From UBA9547 sp044349205 (GTDB taxonomy: Bacteria; Bacteroidota; Bacteroidia; Cytophagales; UBA9547): 8,823 bases of DNA. The translations under genes were made by a program, and so were the position numbers. Of the stretch, positions 1-6,378 are shown one piece after another. Position 1 is the stretch's first letter. Each line of letters opens with the position of its first letter. The notes under the pieces are model-generated. The model was not told the DNA's origin. It made no database searches and saw only the letters and a program-made list of their open reading frames with translations. The DNA is taken from assembly GCA_044349205.1 (NCBI GenBank), contig JBIKRJ010000095.1:1-8823 (forward strand). Direction: 5' to 3'.

Positions 1-1
1 A

Positions 2-223
2 AAAGACATAGACCAAAAACAGATATTGAAATTCAAATTCAACCAAACGACCAATGGCACATTTATTGAAAATATTGAGGGTTTTCCGCTGAAAATTCAA
101 ATGAGTTTCAACATTGGAAAAATGTTGATGGAAGCAGTTTCGCTCAAAAGAGAAGGATTGGCATCTTCTGTTTTCGAAATTCCGGTAGGTTTCAAGGAAA
201 AAAACTCAAAGGGTGGCAAATGA
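2..223 (+). CDS. C-terminal fragment of a probable DUF4412-type protein
   Basis: The reading frame is open from the first full codon at position 2 to the TGA at 221-223, so this is the 3' end of a gene that starts outside the window; about 73 residues are visible. There is no convincing start inside the fragment (the TTG at 26 lies in continuous coding sequence). The visible part alternates short beta-strand-like stretches: a glycine-phenylalanine-proline turn (GFPLKIQM), a strand containing MLMEA, and a terminal F-E-I-P-V-G-F-K-E motif. This resembles the C-terminal end of DUF4412 proteins of Bacteroidota, often exported proteins of unknown function, whose last strand commonly reads F-x-I/V-P-x-G-Y/F-x-x. 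I infer the family from that pattern only; without the N-terminus neither export nor function can be judged. A strong terminator follows, so it is transcriptionally separate from tatA. Confidence 0.5.
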   Translation, partial: KDIDQKQILKFKFNQTTNGTFIENIEGFPLKIQMSFNIGKMLMEAVSLKREGLASSVFEIPVGFKEKNSKGGK

Positions 224-274
224 CGGCAAATCTTTGAAATTGCTTTTTAAAAGGAATAAGGTTTAGGTTAATAG

Positions 275-308
275 AAATCCAAGTTGCTTTGTGGCTTGGA
301 TTTTTTCT
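275..308 (+). terminator. Intrinsic terminator after the upstream partial gene
   Basis: A perfect 9-bp inverted repeat (AAATCCAAG at 275-283, CTTGGATTT at 295-303) encloses an 11-nt loop, and the 3' arm runs into a T-rich tract (301-306 and beyond). This is the classic rho-independent layout on the + strand. It lies about 50 bp after the TGA at 223 and upstream of the tatA promoter element, so it separates the two transcription units. Confidence 0.8.
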
Positions 309-356
309 TTCTACACGATTGGCTTTTGCATTTCGAGACTATTGCCTAGTTTTTTG

Positions 357-364
357 TAGCTTTG
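357..364 (+). promoter_or_regulatory. Bacteroidota-type -7 element for tatA-gatA-mltD
   Basis: TAGCTTTG matches the Bacteroidota sigma-A -7 consensus TAnnTTTG at all fixed positions and lies 18 bp upstream of the tatA ATG, just after the preceding terminator. The -33 TTG element is not well placed: the nearest candidate at the right distance is only a partial TTcG around 332-335. The position and perfect -7 match support a promoter with a very short leader; the weak -33 keeps confidence moderate. Confidence 0.45.
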
Positions 365-382
365 CAGGCAAACAATCAACTT

Positions 383-586
383 ATGTTGTTATCACACATT
401 TTATTATTCCTTGGCGGTTTGGGCATGCCCGAAATGATTCTCATTTTACTAATTGTCATACTGCTGTTTGGAGCAAAAAAAATACCCGAGTTGGCTCGTG
501 GTTTAGGTCGCGGCATTCGCGAGTTCAAGGATGCCTCCAAAGAAATCAAGTCGGAGATTGACAAAGGTTTAGAAGAAAAGAAATAA
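383..586 (+). CDS. tatA: Sec-independent protein translocase subunit TatA/E
   Basis: A 67-residue TatA/TatE family protein, the small pore-forming or membrane-weakening subunit of the twin-arginine translocase, which exports folded proteins across the inner membrane. Residues 3-29 are hydrophobic, with a polar Glu17 at the position equivalent to the conserved Gln/Glu near the start of the TatA transmembrane helix. The helix ends at the hallmark hinge F29-G30-A-K-K-I-P35. It is followed by an amphipathic helix, E-L-A-R-G-L-G-R-G-I-R-E-F-K (36-49), and a charged tail. I chose the ATG at 383 because Bacteroidota TatA proteins typically begin with a short hydrophobic lead-in like this one. A TTG at 362 is also in frame but lies within the -7 promoter motif. 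No tatC or tatB is in the window. gatA follows after 12 bp, so co-transcription is likely. Confidence 0.92.
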   Translation: MLLSHILLFLGGLGMPEMILILLIVILLFGAKKIPELARGLGRGIREFKDASKEIKSEIDKGLEEKK

Positions 587-598
587 ACTCTTTTTGTT

Positions 599-2020
599 TT
601 GAAACAATACCAATCGCTTGCTGAAATTCGCAAAGAGTTGAATGCTGGTCAGCTCACATGTGAGGAACTTGTCCTGTATTACCTTCGCAGAATTGAATCA
701 AAAAAACATCTGAATGTTTTTTTGGAAGTGTATGCCGACGAAGCCCTGCAGATGGCTACGACGGTAGACCAAAAACTGAAGTCGGGCACAGCCGGACGTT
801 TGGCTGGGATGGTTGTAGGACTAAAAGATGTGATAAGCTACCGTGGGCATGGCCTACAAGCGTCAAGCAAAATTTTAAATGGTTTTCAGGCACAATTCAA
901 TGCCACAGCGGTTGAAAGATTGCTGAAAGAAGATGCCATCATCATTGGGCGTCAGAATTGCGACGAATTTGCGATGGGCTCTTCCAACGAAAATTCCGCT
1001 TTTGGCCCAACGTTGAACGATGCTGACAATACCCGTGTGCCTGGCGGTTCCTCAGGCGCTTCGGCAGTGGCTGTGCAAGCCGATTTATGCTTGGCCTCTT
1101 TAGGTTCAGACACAGGCGGTTCTGTTCGTCAGCCTGCCTCTTTTTGTGGGGTTGTAGGTTTGAAACCAACCTATTCTAGAATTTCGCGGTGGGGATTGAT
1201 TGCTTACGCTTCCTCTTTCGATTCGATAGGCATATTCTCTCGTTCGGTTCAAGACTCTGCCTTGTTGTTGGAAATTATTGCGGGTGCCGATGAATACGAC
1301 AGCACGGTTTCTTTCAAGGAAACAGAGAAGTATAGCCAAGGTTTTGCTCTTCCAAAAAAAATGAAAATTGGCTATCTCAAAGAAGGTTTTAGTGATGGGG
1401 TAAATGCCGAGGTGAAAGCACACACCTCGCAGGCTATAGAAAAATTGAAAGCTGAAGGGCATGAATTGGTGGAGGTGGAATTTCCTTTTCTAGACTACAT
1501 TTTGCCCACTTACTATATTCTGACTACAGCCGAAGCTAGCTCAAACCTTTCGCGATACGATGGCGTGCGCTATGGTCACCGAACAAAAGAGCAAACCGAT
1601 TTGCTAGGCATGTACAAAAAAACCCGTGCCGAAGGTTTTGGCGAGGAAGTGAAAAGGCGCATTATGTTGGGCACTTTTGTTTTGAGTGCCAGCTACTACG
1701 ATGCCTATTATACCAAGGCGCAAAAAGTAAGGCGCATTATAAAAGAGAAAACAGATGCACTTTTGGAAACGTATGATTTCATTTTGATGCCTACTGCACC
1801 CACTACAGCTTTCAAACTGAATGAATTTGCCGAAGATTCTCTTGCCATGTATTTGGCCGATGTTTTCACTGTGCAGGCCAATATAGCGGGAATACCGGCT
1901 ATTTCTATACCAAATGGCGAAGACAGCAAAGGATTGCCAATTGGTTTGCAGATAATTGCAGGGGCTTTTCAAGAAAATAAGTTACTCTCGTTTTCGAACT
2001 ACTTGATGGGATTGAACTAG
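599..2020 (+). CDS. gatA: Glutamyl-tRNA(Gln)/aspartyl-tRNA(Asn) amidotransferase subunit A
   Basis: A 473-residue amidase-signature enzyme. As GatA of the GatCAB complex it hydrolyses glutamine and passes ammonia to GatB, which converts misacylated Glu-tRNA(Gln) or Asp-tRNA(Asn) to the amide. The Ser-cisSer-Lys triad is intact: Lys76 (in VGLKD), Ser151 (in PGGSSGASA) and Ser175 (in DTGGSVRQPA), with the same spacing as in characterised GatA proteins. The stretch 117-136 (GRQN, DEFAMGSS, ENSAFGP) is specific to GatA and argues against a generic amidase. The glycine-rich loop reads GSSGAS instead of the more usual GSSGGS; I regard this as tolerated. The start is TTG at 599: the next in-frame Met is residue 52, deep in the conserved fold, and the protein begins where family members begin. 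No gatB or gatC is nearby, as is common when the subunits are dispersed. It sits between tatA and the transglycosylase gene in a tight run. Confidence 0.95.
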   Translation: MKQYQSLAEIRKELNAGQLTCEELVLYYLRRIESKKHLNVFLEVYADEALQMATTVDQKLKSGTAGRLAGMVVGLKDVISYRGHGLQASSKILNGFQAQFNATAVERLLKEDAIIIGRQNCDEFAMGSSNENSAFGPTLNDADNTRVPGGSSGASAVAVQADLCLASLGSDTGGSVRQPASFCGVVGLKPTYSRISRWGLIAYASSFDSIGIFSRSVQDSALLLEIIAGADEYDSTVSFKETEKYSQGFALPKKMKIGYLKEGFSDGVNAEVKAHTSQAIEKLKAEGHELVEVEFPFLDYILPTYYILTTAEASSNLSRYDGVRYGHRTKEQTDLLGMYKKTRAEGFGEEVKRRIMLGTFVLSASYYDAYYTKAQKVRRIIKEKTDALLETYDFILMPTAPTTAFKLNEFAEDSLAMYLADVFTVQANIAGIPAISIPNGEDSKGLPIGLQIIAGAFQENKLLSFSNYLMGLN

Positions 2021-2046
2021 TCGGTCTCTCAAAAAGTTAGTTTATC

Positions 2047-3450
2047 ATGAACATTTTAAAAAAGACAATTTTTGCGTTGTGCTTTTGGTGCTTGCTTTTT
2101 CAAGTATCTTTTGCACGTACGCAAATTGAATCAAATCCAATCGATTCTTTGGTGGTCAACACCGATTCCATTTCGTTGGCCAATTTTGACTTCGTCCCCG
2201 ATTTTACGGCCAGCGAGGTGCGCGAAAGATTGAAATCTATCTCGACGCCCAACATCGAGCTTACATTCAACACCCATGTGTTTTCGTTTATCGACTATTT
2301 AACTGTACGTAACAGAGATTATTCACGTATGGTGTTGCGCAGGCAGTCTTTGTACTTGCCTGTTTTTGAAAAATATTTGAAACAATACGGCATGCCAGAT
2401 GAGCTAAAATATCTTTCGATAGTAGAGTCAGGTTTGAATCCTAAAGCTTTGTCGCGTTCTGGCGCATTGGGGTTGTGGCAGTTTATCCCTTCTACTGGTA
2501 AGCACATGGGTTTGCGTATCGATTCCCATTTCGACGACCGCATGCATGTGGAAAAATCGACCGAGGCTGCTTGTAAATATTTGAAAGGTTTGTATCAAGC
2601 TACTGGCGATTGGCCTTTGGCGCTTGCTTCCTACAATTGCGGGCCAGGCAATGTTTTCAAAGCCATGAAACGCTGTGGCAGGGGCAATTTTTGGGAAATA
2701 TATAATTGTTTGCCGCAAGAAACCCGCAGCTATGTGCCTCAGTTTATCGCCATCACATATTTGATGAACTTTCATAAAGAGCATAATCTTTTTCCCGACT
2801 ATTACGAATACCCAATGCAATACGACACGGTTTCACTAAATCAATATGTAAACATTGACTTACTTTGCAAGCACATGGGCATTTGTAGTGAAGATATTTT
2901 TTCACTGAACCCGGAGATAAAACGCAATTACATTCCCAATTCGGAAAGCAATTTTTTACTTCGTTACCCTGCCGATAAAGGCGAGTTTTTTCGCAATAAT
3001 CGGCATTGGCTGCTTGACTCCATTGCCACTAGCGTGGAAGAGGTGGTAGAATTGAACAAAAAACTGAATGTACCATTACCAAGTGGGCAAACAAGTACAA
3101 AAGGGGTTCGCATTTATCACAAAGTAAAAAGAGGCCAAAATTTGACGTATGTCGCCAACAAATATGGAGTAACAGTAGCAGAAATGAAAAATTGGAACCG
3201 AATTCGCGGTCACAAAGTGCATGTGGGTCAAAAGCTTACCATTTGGAAAAAAGAATCCAAACATGAAAAAGCCCATTTGCGTGCTTCATACCCTTCGCCT
3301 AGAAAAAAGTATTATCAAGTAAAACAAGGCGATACGCTTTGGTCAATCTCGCGCAAATACCAAAACGTAACAGTAGAAGAAATAAAGCAATTGAACAATA
3401 TTGATGAAAACGGCCTGAAAGTTGGGCAGCGCTTGCTGATTCAGAATTGA
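2047..3450 (+). CDS. Secreted MltD-like lytic transglycosylase with LysM domains
   Basis: A 467-residue exported murein hydrolase. Residues 1-23 form a Sec signal peptide: a lysine-containing n-region, a hydrophobic core and a likely cleavage after S-F-A. No lipobox fits. Residues ~105-215 are an SLT family 1 domain: catalytic Glu127 in S-I-V-E-S-G, then the GALGLWQFIPSTG block (139-151) and A-S-Y-N-C-G-P-G-N (194-202), the pattern of soluble and membrane lytic transglycosylases that cleave MurNAc-GlcNAc bonds to 1,6-anhydro products. Two LysM peptidoglycan-binding domains follow, ~357-400 and ~422-465, the second with the classic Y-x-V-K-Q-G-D-T-L-W-S-I start. A diverged LysM-like stretch with a LNPE motif lies at ~262-308. 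This SLT-LysM-LysM order is that of MltD. The ATG at 2047 is 26 bp after the gatA stop. The gene converges tail-to-tail with guaA, only 14 bp between stops. Confidence 0.92.
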   Translation: MNILKKTIFALCFWCLLFQVSFARTQIESNPIDSLVVNTDSISLANFDFVPDFTASEVRERLKSISTPNIELTFNTHVFSFIDYLTVRNRDYSRMVLRRQSLYLPVFEKYLKQYGMPDELKYLSIVESGLNPKALSRSGALGLWQFIPSTGKHMGLRIDSHFDDRMHVEKSTEAACKYLKGLYQATGDWPLALASYNCGPGNVFKAMKRCGRGNFWEIYNCLPQETRSYVPQFIAITYLMNFHKEHNLFPDYYEYPMQYDTVSLNQYVNIDLLCKHMGICSEDIFSLNPEIKRNYIPNSESNFLLRYPADKGEFFRNNRHWLLDSIATSVEEVVELNKKLNVPLPSGQTSTKGVRIYHKVKRGQNLTYVANKYGVTVAEMKNWNRIRGHKVHVGQKLTIWKKESKHEKAHLRASYPSPRKKYYQVKQGDTLWSISRKYQNVTVEEIKQLNNIDENGLKVGQRLLIQN

Positions 3451-3464
3451 AACCAACCCTTCTT

Positions 3465-4994
3465 TTATTCCCATTCGATGGTGGCGGGTGGTTTGGAACT
3501 GATGTCGTACACCACTCTATTTACTCCTTTCACCTTGTTAATGATGTTGTTGGAGACCTCTGCGAGAAATTCGTAAGGGATGTGCGCCCAGTCGGCGGTC
3601 ATTCCGTCCACACTGGTCACGGCACGCAAAGCAACCGCATTTTCATAAGTACGTTCGTCGCCCATTACCCCTACCGATTGTACAGGAAGCAATATGGCAC
3701 CTGCCTGCCAAATACTGTCATACAATCCGTGTTCTTTCAAGGAGGTGATAAAAATGTCATCGACTTTTTGAAGAGTATGTACTTTATCGGGTGTGATTTC
3801 GCCCAAAATACGAATAGCCAATCCAGGTCCAGGAAAGGGGTGGCGGTTTAAAATGTTGGAGTCAACACCCATTTCGCGACCAACCGAACGCACCTCGTCT
3901 TTGAACAAACTGCGCAGAGGCTCTACGATTTTTAGTTTCATGAAATCGGGCAAGCCACCTACATTGTGGTGCGATTTTATGGTCACAGAAGGGCCTTTGA
4001 CCGAAACAGATTCAATGACATCGGGGTAAATGGTGCCTTGTCCTAGCCATTTCACATCTTTTAGCAAGTGGGATTCTTCATCGAAAACGTCAATAAAAGT
4101 TTTGCCTATTGCTTTGCGCTTTTCTTCAGGATCCGTTTTTCCTTTTAGGGCTGAATAAAATTTTTCTTTTGCATCTACTCCTTTGATATTGAGTCCCACG
4201 TGGTGGTAACTATCCAAAACCGACTGAAACTCGTTGTGACGCAAAACACCGTTATCGACGAAAATGCAATAGAGGTTTTTGCCTATAGCCCTATGCACCA
4301 ACATAGCTGCCACGGTAGAGTCGACCCCACCCGATAGTGCCATTACAACCTTGTCGTTACATAATGTTTTTTTCAGGTTTGCCACCGTTTCTTCAACAAA
4401 AGCGTGCGGCGTCCAAGATTGGCTACAGCCGCAAATGTCCACTATGAAGTTTTTCAGCAATAGTTTACCTTCGGTGCTATGGGTAACTTCGGGATGGTAT
4501 TGAATGCCGAAGGTGTTTTCGCCAATAATTTGGAAAGCAGCCACTTTCACACTCTCCGTGCTGGCAATAATTCGAAATGAGTCTGGAACGCTGAATATAG
4601 TGTCGCCGTGCGACATCCAAACTTGGCTATTGTTGCCAATTCCTTTCAAAAGGGTGGTGTTGTCGGCCACATTCAATTTGGCTCGACCATACTCGCGTGT
4701 GCTCGAGGCCTGTACTTCGCCCCCATTTTGTTTGGCCATAAGTTGTGCTCCATAGCACACGCCAAGTATGGGCAAGGTGCCTCTTATTGCCGAAAGGTCG
4801 ACATCGGGTGCGTCGGTATCGCGTACCGAACAGGGACTGCCCGACAAAATGATTCCTTTTACGCTTTTATCTAAATGTTCCAGCCCCTTGTTGAAAGGGT
4901 GAATTTCGCAATACGTATTCAGTTCGCGAATCCTTCTTGCGATGAGCTGGGTGTATTGGGAGCCAAAGTCGAGTATGAGAATTTTTTCTTCCAC
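3465..4994 (-). CDS. guaA: GMP synthase (glutamine-hydrolysing)
   Basis: A 509-residue bifunctional GMP synthase, converting XMP, glutamine and ATP to GMP. The N-terminal class I glutamine amidotransferase domain begins with KILILDFGSQYTQLIARR and carries the triad Cys80 (G-V-C-Y-G-A-Q), His167 and Glu169 (Q-Y-H-P-E-V). The ATP-pyrophosphatase domain has the PP-loop S-G-G-V-D-S at 221-226. The C-terminal dimerisation domain ends in the invariant K-P-P-A-T-I-E-W-E. Length is typical. I chose the GTG at 4994 because it gives the family-like start V/M-E-E-K-I-L-I-L-D-F. An in-frame TTG at 5009 would add five atypical residues. A TAACTTCG sequence (5021-5014, 7 of 8 to TAnnTTTG) lies just upstream and would give a short leader to the GTG, but no properly spaced -33 is visible. 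It is last in the Nudix-nadD-guaA direction, after a hairpin that may reduce read-through. Confidence 0.97.
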   Translation of the reverse strand: MEEKILILDFGSQYTQLIARRIRELNTYCEIHPFNKGLEHLDKSVKGIILSGSPCSVRDTDAPDVDLSAIRGTLPILGVCYGAQLMAKQNGGEVQASSTREYGRAKLNVADNTTLLKGIGNNSQVWMSHGDTIFSVPDSFRIIASTESVKVAAFQIIGENTFGIQYHPEVTHSTEGKLLLKNFIVDICGCSQSWTPHAFVEETVANLKKTLCNDKVVMALSGGVDSTVAAMLVHRAIGKNLYCIFVDNGVLRHNEFQSVLDSYHHVGLNIKGVDAKEKFYSALKGKTDPEEKRKAIGKTFIDVFDEESHLLKDVKWLGQGTIYPDVIESVSVKGPSVTIKSHHNVGGLPDFMKLKIVEPLRSLFKDEVRSVGREMGVDSNILNRHPFPGPGLAIRILGEITPDKVHTLQKVDDIFITSLKEHGLYDSIWQAGAILLPVQSVGVMGDERTYENAVALRAVTSVDGMTADWAHIPYEFLAEVSNNIINKVKGVNRVVYDISSKPPATIEWE

Positions 4995-5033
4995 GATGTT
5001 AAAAAACAAGCGGCGAAGTTAAGAAAACGTTGC

Positions 5034-5060
5034 CAAAAAATAGCCCAAATAGGTTTGGGA
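5034..5060 (-). terminator. Candidate intrinsic terminator or attenuator between nadD and guaA
   Basis: Read on the minus strand, CCCAAA (5059-5054), a 4-nt loop and TTTGGG (5049-5044) form a perfect 6-bp hairpin, followed after three bases by six T residues (5040-5035). It lies just after the nadD-like stop (5068) and before guaA. The stem is short with three A-U pairs, so termination could be partial. Confidence 0.5.
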
Positions 5061-5067
5061 GCTTACG

Positions 5068-5700
5068 TTAATAGTACTTTTGTTTTAAAAATTTTGCCAC
5101 GGGCGATGGGACCAAATGCGCGATCTCTTCTTTTCGCTTCACCTTTTCCCATATTTCTGTTGAAGACACATCTTCCAGAGGGCCGTTTATGATTTTTAAT
5201 TGTTGTAAAAGAGTTGGTGCGTTTACTGATTTTTTTTCGTTGTAGCCAATTTCCAATTTTTGAAGTATAGAATCCAAACTTTGCTCATAGCCTGGTCGCA
5301 AATAGGCCAGCAATTGGTGTTTTTCCACGATATGCACAGCATTTTGCCATTCGAGCAGGTGCGCCAAAATGTCGATGCCAAAAACAAGAGAAAAAATGTA
5401 ATTCGGGTAAGCTTCTTTCAGTTTTTCAAGAGTATTGAAAGTAAAAGAAGGTTTTGGTAATTCAAATTCGAAGTCGCTCACGACCACATTGGGAATATCT
5501 TTAAAAGACTCTTTCAATAGCGAGAGACGAATGTCATCGGGAAGAAGAGATTGATCCTTTTTGAAAGGATTTTGAGGTGTAAGCATTACCCATACTTCGT
5601 CCACATTTTCGTGTTCTGCCACATAAGAGGCCACTTTTACGTGAGCATTGTGTACGGGGTTGAAGGAGCCTCCGAAAATGGCGATTCGTTTGGTTTTCAA
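5068..5700 (-). CDS. nadD: Nicotinate-nucleotide adenylyltransferase-like protein
   Basis: A 210-residue HxGH-superfamily nucleotidyltransferase best matching NadD, which joins ATP and nicotinate mononucleotide to make deamido-NAD. Visible NadD features: I-A-I-F-G-G-S-F-N-P-V-H (6-17), the V-D-E-V-W-V-M-L-T-P-Q-N-P-F-K segment (33-47), D-F-E-F-E-L-P-K-P-S-F-T (76-87), the G-I-D-I-L-A-x(3)-E-W region (108-118), and a C-terminal V-S-S-T-E-I-W followed by H-L-V-P-S-P-V. Several signature residues differ from consensus: HNAH (17-20) for HxGH, W184 where ISSTxxR has Arg, and LLEW where many have F-H-K-W. A stretch around 138-167 looks longer than usual. The only sensible start is TTG at 5700; the next Met is residue 39, past the nucleotide-binding motif. 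It begins 7 bp after the Nudix stop, implying translational or transcriptional coupling. It could be a diverged functional NadD or a paralogue with another substrate. Confidence 0.82.
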   Translation of the reverse strand: MKTKRIAIFGGSFNPVHNAHVKVASYVAEHENVDEVWVMLTPQNPFKKDQSLLPDDIRLSLLKESFKDIPNVVVSDFEFELPKPSFTFNTLEKLKEAYPNYIFSLVFGIDILAHLLEWQNAVHIVEKHQLLAYLRPGYEQSLDSILQKLEIGYNEKKSVNAPTLLQQLKIINGPLEDVSSTEIWEKVKRKEEIAHLVPSPVAKFLKQKYY

Positions 5701-5707
5701 GGCTATA

Positions 5708-6154
5708 CTAAATGGGTAACAAATCTAAGGCTTTGTTCAGAATATCTTGGTGGTCGAAAGCCAAGGTAGGTAAATTGTGCAAAGGAAACCAACCTACTTT
5801 TTGGGCGTCGTCGCCGGCAATCAATGCTATGTCGGCATTTACAAAACTCCAAAAGGCAACCGTCACAACCCACCCCCTGGGGTCGCGATTGGGCGTACTA
5901 AAAGTGTGAAATTGTTTTAAGGTAGCAGATTCTATTTTTATTCCAGTTTCTTCCCACAATTCACGCGCTGCAGCTTCCTCGCAGCTTTCACCCTCTTCTA
6001 CAAATCCACCCGGAAAAGCCCAAAAATTGGCAAATGGCTCTTTTTTTCTCTGAATAAGAAGTAGGTGGTTTTCGTTGTTTTTTTTACTAATCAGAAGGAT
6101 GTCCGTACCCAATGCAGGGCGAGGATAATGGTATGAATACGTCTTATTTTTCAT
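5708..6154 (-). CDS. NUDIX hydrolase, ADP-ribose pyrophosphatase-like
   Basis: A 148-residue single-domain Nudix protein. The Nudix box is perfect at residues 50-72: G50-x5-E56-x7-R64-E65-L66-x-E68-E69-x-G71-I72, the Mg-binding pyrophosphohydrolase motif. The N-terminal Y-x-Y-P-R-P-A-L-x-x-D-I (8-19), the F-A-N-F-W-A-F-P-G-G entry (41-50) and the R-D-P-R-G-W-V-V-T-V-A segment (90-100) are typical of the COG1051 group, which includes ADP-ribose and related nucleoside-diphosphate hydrolases and the Nudix domain of NrtR regulators. There is no C-terminal winged helix, so it is an enzyme-only form and not an NrtR regulator. Start is ATG at 6154. It heads the minus-strand run, directly upstream of the nadD-like gene, which fits a role in NAD or ADP-ribose metabolism, but substrate cannot be fixed from sequence alone. 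Confidence 0.9.
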   Translation of the reverse strand: MKNKTYSYHYPRPALGTDILLISKKNNENHLLLIQRKKEPFANFWAFPGGFVEEGESCEEAAARELWEETGIKIESATLKQFHTFSTPNRDPRGWVVTVAFWSFVNADIALIAGDDAQKVGWFPLHNLPTLAFDHQDILNKALDLLPI

Positions 6155-6184
6155 AAAACTTACAGACTGAAATAAAGCTTAAAA

Positions 6185-6264
6185 CAATATCGGTTTTGAA
6201 AATATTGGTATAAATTATGAGAAAAATCTTCAATGGACTTTAAGAAAACAACCGATTTTATCGG
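6185..6264. promoter_or_regulatory. Palindromes in the divergent intergenic region
   Basis: The 224-bp gap (6155-6378) between the divergent Nudix and repeat-protein genes should hold both promoters. It contains CCGAT-TTT-ATCGG (6252-6264), a CAATAT/ATATTG pair with an 11-bp spacer (6185-6190, 6202-6207), and a third half-site, ATCGGTT (6190-6196), which is the reverse complement of AACCGAT (6250-6256). These could be operator half-sites, but the region is AT-rich and short palindromes arise easily there. TATAAT at 6305-6310 resembles a -10 hexamer, but I found no well-spaced TTG/TAnnTTTG promoter on either strand. Confidence 0.25.
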
Positions 6265-6378
6265 AAAAATACAATAACATTGGCCATTGTTGAGAAAAGT
6301 TTTGTATAATCGCACTACGTTAGGAGCTCAATTTTAGCATTTTTAAACTCTTCTTGTGTGTACTTTTTACTTCAAGTC

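Noticed and set aside
289..561. Open frame on + strand over the tatA promoter and tatA
   Set aside because: Out of frame with tatA, which is clearly coding by family motifs; no recognisable protein pattern.
376..633. Open frame on - strand across tatA and the gatA start
   Set aside because: Antisense shadow of tatA; low-complexity translation, no family resemblance.
1106..1972. Open frames on - strand inside gatA
   Set aside because: Shadows of a well-supported gatA; no motif, no upstream signal.
2047..2118. Lipoprotein signal for the transglycosylase
   Set aside because: Cys residues in the hydrophobic core (F-A-L-C, C-F-W-C) do not fit the lipobox; S-F-A is a normal signal peptidase I site.
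2319..2820. Open frames on - strand inside the transglycosylase gene
   Set aside because: Antisense shadows of the SLT domain coding region.
3450..3494. Possible bidirectional terminator between the convergent ends (AAACCAACCC and GGGTGGTTT)
   Set aside because: The stem needs a bulge, the loop is about 26 nt, one arm lies in guaA, and neither strand has a T-run after it.
3447..4874. Several open frames on + strand opposite guaA
   Set aside because: guaA is complete with all catalytic motifs; these translations are shadows with no domain signal.
4875..5192. Open frame on + strand across the guaA-nadD gap
   Set aside because: Spans ends of two real minus-strand genes; no family pattern.
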